Origin: Candidatus Latescibacterota bacterium
GTDB taxonomy: Bacteria; Krumholzibacteriota; Krumholzibacteriia; WVZY01
Direction of reading: 5' to 3'
Length of the DNA stretch: 64,000 nt
Assembly: GCA_011772205.1 (NCBI GenBank)
Contig: WVZY01000064.1
Coordinates: 1-64,000 of the forward strand
How positions within the stretch are numbered: position 1 is the first letter of the stretch; every line of letters starts with the position of its first letter. A model generated the notes under the pieces. The model searched no databases, had not been told where the DNA came from, and saw only the letters and a list, made by a program, of their open reading frames with translations. This document shows positions 58,601 to 64,000 of the stretch, one piece after another. A program made the translations under genes and the position numbers.

Positions 58601-61600
58601 CACTTCGGCATAACCATTCGCGTCGGTTGAAACAATCTGGATGGTGGTGTCAGTGTCTTCGAAGACGCCGCCGCCCGATGTGACTTCGAACGTAACGGGA
58701 ACACCGCCTGATGCCGCACCTCCAGCGAAGGCTCTCACCCGGAGGGGCGCCGGCAGGGTCTGGTCAATTACTCCCGTTTGCCCATTTCCGGAAATCATCG
58801 CGAGAGTATCGGCGTCGCTGAAATCATAGACCAGGAGGCTGTCTCCCAACGTGGCACCAACGTAGATCCGGGATCCATCGTGCGAAAAATCCTGATCCAT
58901 CGGGTCGTCTTGAACGTCCGAGTAGAACGTATTTACGGTCCCTATGGCAAAAGGCGTCAGGGCAAGATTGAAGATACCCACTCCGTTCATATGAAAGACC
59001 GCCCGGTCTCCTCTCGGGGATACATCGATCCTGTTTCCCGTAAGGGGCGTTGGCCACCCGGCAAAGAATTCCTCGACAACCCAGGTGGGAGTGTGCGGAG
59101 TCGACGTGTCCAGCAAATATACGAAGTTGTAGAGGTAGGCTTGGTCGAACACGAGGACGAGGCAGCGCGACCCGTCGGGATGGAACGACAAGGAAAAAGG
59201 CGCCATCCGATCGGGAGGATCAGGGAGAGATCCTGCCGGCAGTGGAATCGGGAACGGAGGTATGAGCGTCCTGTAAGCCTCGCTTGCCGGATTCATGTCG
59301 ACAATCAGGATCGAGTACAAAGGGCCCGACGCGAGGTATAGATACTCACCACTTGGATGGAACGCCATCTCGTTCGCCGTCAAGACAGACGCCGTGTCGA
59401 CGACCGTATTCTCGGTGGGCGATCCTGGCATGATGTCCACGAAGTAGAGCATGTTCGAACCGATGTCCTGAACGACGCACGTTTCGCCGTCCGGGCTAAT
59501 GGCCAGCTCCCTGGGAGTGTCAGGAATCACAAGGGTTCCCAGGTCGACGGTGCCGATGAGCGTCCCATGCGCGTTGCTCGTACGGTCGCAGTTGATGATG
59601 TAGACGTTTTCGTCGGCGGGGACAACCGCGTAAGCTCTTTTTCCGTCGGGGGTGATGGCGATGTCGGATACTACGTCGCTGCTAAAGCTGATCTCGTTGA
59701 ACGGTTGATTGAACGTGGGCCGATTGGGATCCGTATCCACAAAGAGAATATCGCCCCCGTTGGTCCCCATGAGAAATTGGTCGCCGGCTGGCGAAAGCGC
59801 TGCCGACGCCTCGAAGCTCAATAGCGGAGCCGGCTCGGTCTGTTCGGCCAAACGGAGCTGTCCGGGGGCGGGTGTGGGCCCGAGCACCTCGAAGTGGATC
59901 TCATTGGAATTCTCCACCCAAGTGCCCCGGTCCCTCGTAACGCTCACCGCTCCGCTGGCCGCACTGGCAGGAACCGTAACGGTGAGCGCCGTTCCCGTCG
60001 ATCTCTCCGGTGCCACGCCAACGATCGCACCGGATGCGTCGACGAATTTCACCTCGAGAGAGTCGAGGTCCGTTCCGAATCCTTCTCCGCCCAAGACCAG
60101 CTTCGTTCCAATGGGGCCCGCTCGTCGCGACAGGCTTCTTATTGCCGGCCCAACACCAATCGCCGTGATGACCAGCTCCATATCCTCCTCTACCAGGGAA
60201 AACGCGTACAGGCCTTCCGGGGATAGATCCACGTCCACCGGGTCCGTGGCTTGCGGTATGGTTGCAGACACGCCCCAGAACGTCGGGTTATCGGCGTTCA
60301 GGTCGATCACATCGAGCAGGTCGAGCTGCCTGTTGGCGGCAAGGACATAGACGCCTGCCGGCGTAATCGTGAGGCCCCGGAGGGATCCGCCGGTGGTAAT
60401 GTCCCTCACCTTGAACGGCCCGCCCGCCCCGTCCAGTGACACGACCGTTGCCAATCCCATCCCATCGCTCACGTACGCCCGTTTTCCGGTCGGATCGATC
60501 ACAACATCCCTTGGATCCAGCCCTATGTCGACATCGACCTCGAAGGAATCCCGGCTCAGATCGAAGAATAAGAGCTTCCCGCTGCCCGAGAGGGCCAGGA
60601 GACGGTTGTGTGAAGGATCAAGGGCCATTTTCCCTCGGATACTCACTTCCGGCGATGCCATCGTCCCGATTTGCTCCCTGAATGTGCCGCTACCTTCCTT
60701 CACATCCCAGATCTGAATCTCCCCATTGCTGGTTGGAACAAAGGCTTGGCGTCCGCTCTGATCGATGAGGATCCCCAGGGGTTCTGCGGTCATGCCGATC
60801 GAGGTGACGACGGATTTCGTCACCGGATCGATGACGTGAAGCGCCTCTTCACTCCGGCTCACCCCGTAGACCCATTTCCCATCCGGAGTCGCATCCAGCT
60901 CGTCCAATCCGCCCGGGATCGGAATCGGAGTATGGGCGCGAAACGTACCGGATCCCGGATCCACATCGACTGCGGAAGCTCCCGCCTGGGTTGCCACATA
61001 TGCGTAGCTCCCGTCGGACAACACGGTGAGCGATCGAGGGATTGCGCCCAAATTGGTGATGCCAACCTGGAAGCTCCGGGAAACTTCCGTCGAGGGCAGG
61101 ACGGTGAAAAGCAAAGAATCGCTCGTCTCGGGTCCGGACATGACGTACACATTCCCGGTGCCAGCACCTTGTGGCACCGTGACGACGAGCTGGTGCTGTG
61201 TCGCGCTCGTGGGGGTGGTCGCGACAATGCCGGTTCCATTTTCGTCTTTGAAGCGAATGGTGTTCGCGGCGGCCGTTGTATCGAAGCCCCCACCGTTGAT
61301 GACAACAATGGATCCCACGACACCTTTGTTGGGAAGGAAGTCCGTAATATACAACGGTGGCTCCGGCTGCGTCGTGAAGCTGAACACATAGGGCGCTGGC
61401 AGAGTATTGCCGAAGTAATCTTCCAGGCCGGTCTTGAGGCTGCAGACATACGTTGCGGAATAGTCGAGCAGGTCCCAGGGAGTGAACACGAGAAGCGAAT
61501 CGTCCTTTAGGATATAGGCGTTGCCCCCCACTCCATCGGTGCCGTTTTTGAGTAACCGGAAATTACCTTGGACAGTGAGGTGATTGATCGGCTCCGAAAA

Positions 61601-64000
61601 CGAGATCGCGACGGAAGCGTCGATCTCCACATCGACCTCGGCATCGAGCGGCTTGGTTTCCGCTATGGCTGGACCCGTCGTGTCGATGTTGGTGATGAAA
61701 TCGAGATCCGTGATTTCCACTCCATCGGCCACGCCCACAATAGACTTATCTGCGGGATCATCGTACGGGCCGTCACCGATGTTGTAATACTCGGGAACGA
61801 AATTCGTGACGGCCAAAGAATCGACCAGCCAGTTTACGAACGGCGCGATCAGGTATCCAATCGGCGAGGTGCCATTCACCGGGTATATGGAAAGATAGTA
61901 ATCGTTGGCGGGGAGACCCAGGAAATGGTAACTGCCGTCCGGCAAGGTGAAGTCACACCCAACGGTATCGCCATCGATGTTGATCGCGAAGATGATGGCG
62001 CCGGGGATGGGTTCCGGATCGAGCAGATCCGGAGAGGCTCCATCGAGCACTCTGCCGCTAATATGGCTGGCATCTGCAAGCGTTAGCGAGTCGGCATACG
62101 CTTTCAGGAAGACGGTTTCGTCCTCCGGACTCAAGATGCCCCCCGCCGTTCCCGGTTGGAGAACGAAAAACATGCTGGCTGATTTCAAGGCCGAGTGGGA
62201 CAGGCCGAAAAGGTGTCCCGCCTCGTGGAGGGCCGTACTAAAGAGATCTCTTCCTTCGCCGATCGGCGTGGTTTTGAACCGCCTTTGCGGATTGAAAATC
62301 ATATCGACATCCACGATCTGCCCCGGTCGGTATACCTTGCCGTTGTAAAGCGTCGGCGTCGTAAACGACGTCGCCACTCCCACGGCGAGAACGTACGTGC
62401 CGAAGTCGTATTCGTCGTCCGTGAATGTAATGAGGTTGACCTGATCCAGGATCCTGGCCGTGTCTTGAGTGGTGGTGCCCGCGTATCTCACCTCGATATC
62501 CGTACCCGGGATCGATGGCCACATGTTCATGGCGTCATGAATCGCAATCGTGTCGCTCGGGTCGGTGATGTATGGTGCCCCCTCCTCCTGAATGTGATAC
62601 CGGAGCGTATCATCCTCGGCCCAGTACTCAATATGCCGGGCGCCGATCGCTTTATCGATGCAGCCGTCCCCGTCCCTGTCAAAAAGCCATGCGCTTTCGG
62701 CGATGCACGCATCGGCCACGTTGGGCACTCCGTCAATGTCATCATCCGGAAGCATCTGCGTGGTGAAGTGGCTGATAAACGCTTCGGACAGGCCGTTGCC
62801 AAACCGATCCTGCAGACCCACGTCGACCGTGGTCTTGTACACCGTCTGATAGGCCAACGCAGAGCTCGGCACGAACACGAGCAGCGAGTCATCGTTCAAT
62901 AGGACAGCTGACCCTGATACGATGGTGTGCGTCAGGGTGTCTTCCACGATGAAGTTTCCAGTGATGGTGGTCGGGTCCATCTGATCGGAAAATGCGACCA
63001 AGATCGCAGTGCCTGGCGGAACTTCGGTTTCTCCATCATAGGGCGTGACGGAAATGACCTCCGGTGGCAACAAATCCTCGTTCGTGATGATGTCGATACC
63101 CGTAATGTCGCCCGCAGTAGGCAGGTTTATCGCATCCTTGAGAGTGGGATCATCGGAGTTCGTCTCGGACACGGACCAGAATTCAGGAAGGAACACGGTC
63201 TGAGCCGAGGTATCGACCATGGTATTGACATTGGACGGCGTCATATACCCGATGGCCGAGGAGCCGTCCAATGGATGAGTGCTCACATAGTAGTCCCCGG
63301 GCGGCAAGTCGAAGAAGAGATACGTGCCGTCGAGCATCGTATACTCGCAAATGAGCGTATCACCTGTGCCGGCATCGATGGCGAACACCGCCGCGCCCGG
63401 GATCGGAGTGGATCCGTTGGGTTCATAGACAGTGCCTCCCAGGCGGCTCGCTGTGGCCAGAGCAGAAGACGTTGGGTACGCCTTGATCAGCGTGAGTTCA
63501 TCATCCGGCTCGAGACTGCTCCATTCAGGGCTAAAAACAATGGACATCGTGGAGCTCTGTATCGCGGAGTTGGCGATAGCTGCTATGTGACCGGCGGAGT
63601 GAGTCATGGCCGCCTGGATATCGTAGCCGGATCCCTGCATCGGCGTCTCGTAGCTCAGCATCGGATTGAAGAGCACGTCGGCATCCACGATCTGTCCGGG
63701 CCGGTAGAGTGCTCCATATAATATAGTCGGTTCAATAAAGCTCGTCGTTAGCCCAACGGAGATAACAGTGGGGGCAAAGACATAATCCGGGTCGTTAAAC
63801 GTAACCAGATTCACAAAATCGAGCGCCTGGGCGTCGTTAACCGGCGTCGTGCCGGCATAGCTCACCGTGAAATCGGCCCGCGACACGCCGGCCCACGTAT
63901 TCATGGCGTTTTGGATCGCGGTAAAGTCGCTGCCGTCGGTGATACCCGGAGCTCCATCATCATGAATGACGTATGATACAGGCAGATCATCCGTCGCCCA
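55682..64000 (-). CDS. Giant multidomain surface protein with one intact and one degenerate matrixin site, FlgD-Ig tail; N-terminus outside window
   Basis: At least 2772 residues, the start lying beyond the right edge (the frame is open to the last base). It contains a duplicated module: a matrixin-like metalloprotease domain, a carboxypeptidase-regulatory-like beta domain (PIPGAAVFAI, GDYYVSTHP) and a Big_5-type domain (TPYDGETEVPPGTAI). In copy 2 the zinc site HEAGHLFGLSH is intact (about residue 592; 62195-62227). In copy 1 the same place reads HSAGHIAAIANS (about residue 134), with the Glu, the Gly and the third His lost. After these come TIG/IPT domains (DFLPNKGVVGSIVVINGGGF), several YVTN-type beta-propellers (AYVATQAGAS, VYVVNASSDF, NPDGTLLFILT), a Big_1 domain (RVRAFAGGAASGGVPVTF) and a FlgD-Ig end (NFPNPFNPNTTIGFTI, RKMVLIK). 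It should be a cell-surface adhesin/protease. Convergent with the beta-helix gene. Confidence 0.88.
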   Translation of the reverse strand, partial: WATDDLPVSYVIHDDGAPGITDGSDFTAIQNAMNTWAGVSRADFTVSYAGTTPVNDAQALDFVNLVTFNDPDYVFAPTVISVGLTTSFIEPTILYGALYRPGQIVDADVLFNPMLSYETPMQGSGYDIQAAMTHSAGHIAAIANSAIQSSTMSIVFSPEWSSLEPDDELTLIKAYPTSSALATASRLGGTVYEPNGSTPIPGAAVFAIDAGTGDTLICEYTMLDGTYLFFDLPPGDYYVSTHPLDGSSAIGYMTPSNVNTMVDTSAQTVFLPEFWSVSETNSDDPTLKDAINLPTAGDITGIDIITNEDLLPPEVISVTPYDGETEVPPGTAILVAFSDQMDPTTITGNFIVEDTLTHTIVSGSAVLLNDDSLLVFVPSSALAYQTVYKTTVDVGLQDRFGNGLSEAFISHFTTQMLPDDDIDGVPNVADACIAESAWLFDRDGDGCIDKAIGARHIEYWAEDDTLRYHIQEEGAPYITDPSDTIAIHDAMNMWPSIPGTDIEVRYAGTTTQDTARILDQVNLITFTDDEYDFGTYVLAVGVATSFTTPTLYNGKVYRPGQIVDVDMIFNPQRRFKTTPIGEGRDLFSTALHEAGHLFGLSHSALKSASMFFVLQPGTAGGILSPEDETVFLKAYADSLTLADASHISGRVLDGASPDLLDPEPIPGAIIFAINIDGDTVGCDFTLPDGSYHFLGLPANDYYLSIYPVNGTSPIGYLIAPFVNWLVDSLAVTNFVPEYYNIGDGPYDDPADKSIVGVADGVEITDLDFITNIDTTGPAIAETKPLDAEVDVEIDASVAISFSEPINHLTVQGNFRLLKNGTDGVGGNAYILKDDSLLVFTPWDLLDYSATYVCSLKTGLEDYFGNTLPAPYVFSFTTQPEPPLYITDFLPNKGVVGSIVVINGGGFDTTAAANTIRFKDENGTGIVATTPTSATQHQLVVTVPQGAGTGNVYVMSGPETSDSLLFTVLPSTEVSRSFQVGITNLGAIPRSLTVLSDGSYAYVATQAGASAVDVDPGSGTFRAHTPIPIPGGLDELDATPDGKWVYGVSRSEEALHVIDPVTKSVVTSIGMTAEPLGILIDQSGRQAFVPTSNGEIQIWDVKEGSGTFREQIGTMASPEVSIRGKMALDPSHNRLLALSGSGKLLFFDLSRDSFEVDVDIGLDPRDVVIDPTGKRAYVSDGMGLATVVSLDGAGGPFKVRDITTGGSLRGLTITPAGVYVLAANRQLDLLDVIDLNADNPTFWGVSATIPQATDPVDVDLSPEGLYAFSLVEEDMELVITAIGVGPAIRSLSRRAGPIGTKLVLGGEGFGTDLDSLEVKFVDASGAIVGVAPERSTGTALTVTVPASAASGAVSVTRDRGTWVENSNEIHFEVLGPTPAPGQLRLAEQTEPAPLLSFEASAALSPAGDQFLMGTNGGDILFVDTDPNRPTFNQPFNEISFSSDVVSDIAITPDGKRAYAVVPADENVYIINCDRTSNAHGTLIGTVDLGTLVIPDTPRELAISPDGETCVVQDIGSNMLYFVDIMPGSPTENTVVDTASVLTANEMAFHPSGEYLYLASGPLYSILIVDMNPASEAYRTLIPPFPIPLPAGSLPDPPDRMAPFSLSFHPDGSRCLVLVFDQAYLYNFVYLLDTSTPHTPTWVVEEFFAGWPTPLTGNRIDVSPRGDRAVFHMNGVGIFNLALTPFAIGTVNTFYSDVQDDPMDQDFSHDGSRIYVGATLGDSLLVYDFSDADTLAMISGNGQTGVIDQTLPAPLRVRAFAGGAASGGVPVTFEVTSGGGVFEDTDTTIQIVSTDANGYAEVDWTLGSVTGSQAVQARALGLVGSPIGFSATGEVDPGTLPLEFVDVYPLNGALDVSVTTTILATFSRGVDTSSVNTSSLYLHKNGYPNPIPVTFGFTDEFRKVSLTPMISLETDTIYTVEFTNSILDSDGWPLQNPTSSSFSTESPLPLSLASVSPPSATVGVTVVLGGTGFDPDPGQNTVLFNERAATPSDGGINYLSAAVPEDAVSGTIRVAVGTDTSNALPFNVLVPTSTVTDEVVATVGTGTATKSITINPDGTMAYAISPEGNVVVPIDVDNETSLNGIPVGDHPISIDMHPEGNFIYVANYNSSSVSIIGTDPNDLTTYHQLDTTLIVGNFPLDLVASPLGDRVYVVNASSDFTKNLDVIDSDDASSNYHKVVATLGSGDASRSITINPDGSRLYVGTNNSYIVLRADDYSYSVVATIGTSAAAKSLTINPDGTLLFILTTEGSVIVYYIEPGSGNLENKVVASLGGAGESYKSLTINPDGTLLYLVQEESNLVVVVSIEILGSVSAIDPEIPAPPVQVQLTIVDSIQVGEGPEAIAFDPSGSGLALITNAGDSTVTFLNATGPSLEPLAADILVTPRTLNLRSRGRWVTGSIELPPPFYAEDIDISTVLLQDTIPADPDEWEIVDSDQDGIRELVVMFDRALFQAVLPQGEYVPVTISGEEKTRDFIGEDTIRTIRPTVKFPKGGEILPIGETITVTWASPVGYQVDSADVYWTHDDGSAWYAIASGIPDAGSVAWQTPDMHFDSCRVMVTLYKDGTDLGMGMSQDMFVISSTVSVTLASFDGVIKKGTAILRWRTTAESNIEGFNILRAENQEDGSYTQITKEAIPSKGEPDGASYEFEDDAVRPNRTYYYMLEEATENGPGKTFGPYKVVYAATFDLEQNFPNPFNPNTTIGFTIPVNSHVKLVVYDVAGRRVRTLVNGLKKANRYEVEWDGKDNRGVSVSSGVYFYRIEAGKFKKTRKMVLIK

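Overview
The window looks like a piece of a Gram-negative, probably anaerobic or facultatively anaerobic bacterium of the FCB superphylum or a neighbouring candidate phylum (Eisenbacteria / Latescibacteria / Krumholzibacteria-like). This is inferred from many lipoproteins and outer-membrane barrels, several large secreted proteins ending in FlgD-Ig-type NPFNP sorting domains, a glycyl radical enzyme with its activase, and strong AGGAGG ribosome sites. I saw no rRNA, tRNA, CRISPR array, insertion sequence or phage gene.

Region 1 (1-7100): a papain-like peptidase on the minus strand faces a plus-strand run holding a coiled-coil lipoprotein, an endonuclease/exonuclease/phosphatase-fold enzyme, a calcineurin-like phosphoesterase and three proteins I do not recognise. 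Each gene has its own strong ribosome site.

Region 2 (7098-13381): seven tightly packed plus-strand genes form what looks like one operon. They encode two paralogous membrane proteins, a 40-residue membrane microprotein, an old-yellow-enzyme-type flavin reductase that appears to start at ATC, a glycyl radical eliminase-type enzyme, an SCP2-like (lipid-binding fold) protein and the radical-SAM activase. I regard this as the best candidate for an undescribed metabolic system, possibly acting on a hydrophobic or membrane-associated substrate.

Region 3 (13417-25865): a cysteine desulfurase fused to selenophosphate synthetase, an S9 peptidase lipoprotein, and a Cpx-like envelope-stress module. 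The module has an OmpR-family regulator, a histidine kinase with an apparent frameshift, and a Spy/CpxP-like repeat protein split by a frameshift and a stop codon. A triple TGGCA direct repeat with 11-bp period sits next to the -10 box of the Spy-like gene. A GH2 beta-mannosidase lipoprotein lies divergent from the regulator.

Region 4 (25859-35524): an exported protein with an unusual C-terminal tail, an Omp85-like barrel, an LpoB/YcfL/TPR lipoprotein operon, a barrel protein, an ACT-like protein, and a vWA lipoprotein paired with a polytopic membrane protein.

Region 5 (36023-64000): an Ntn-type amidohydrolase interrupted by TAA behind a TetR gene, a junction of two truncated genes, and a series of secreted proteins: a GFWK-type protein, an 862-residue FlgD-Ig protein, a DUF5916 outer-membrane protein, an M14 carboxypeptidase, a right-handed beta-helix protein and a giant protein of more than 2772 residues with one active and one dead matrixin-like zinc site.

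Two C-terminal tag classes coexist among the secreted proteins. Four carry the long FlgD-Ig domain. Three otherwise unrelated proteins instead end exactly with TP-x5-WG-x-[VLI]-K-x-L-Y-[QK], which I propose as a short sorting or anchoring signal. Several genes are broken by one-base changes, so either sequencing/assembly error or real decay must be considered.
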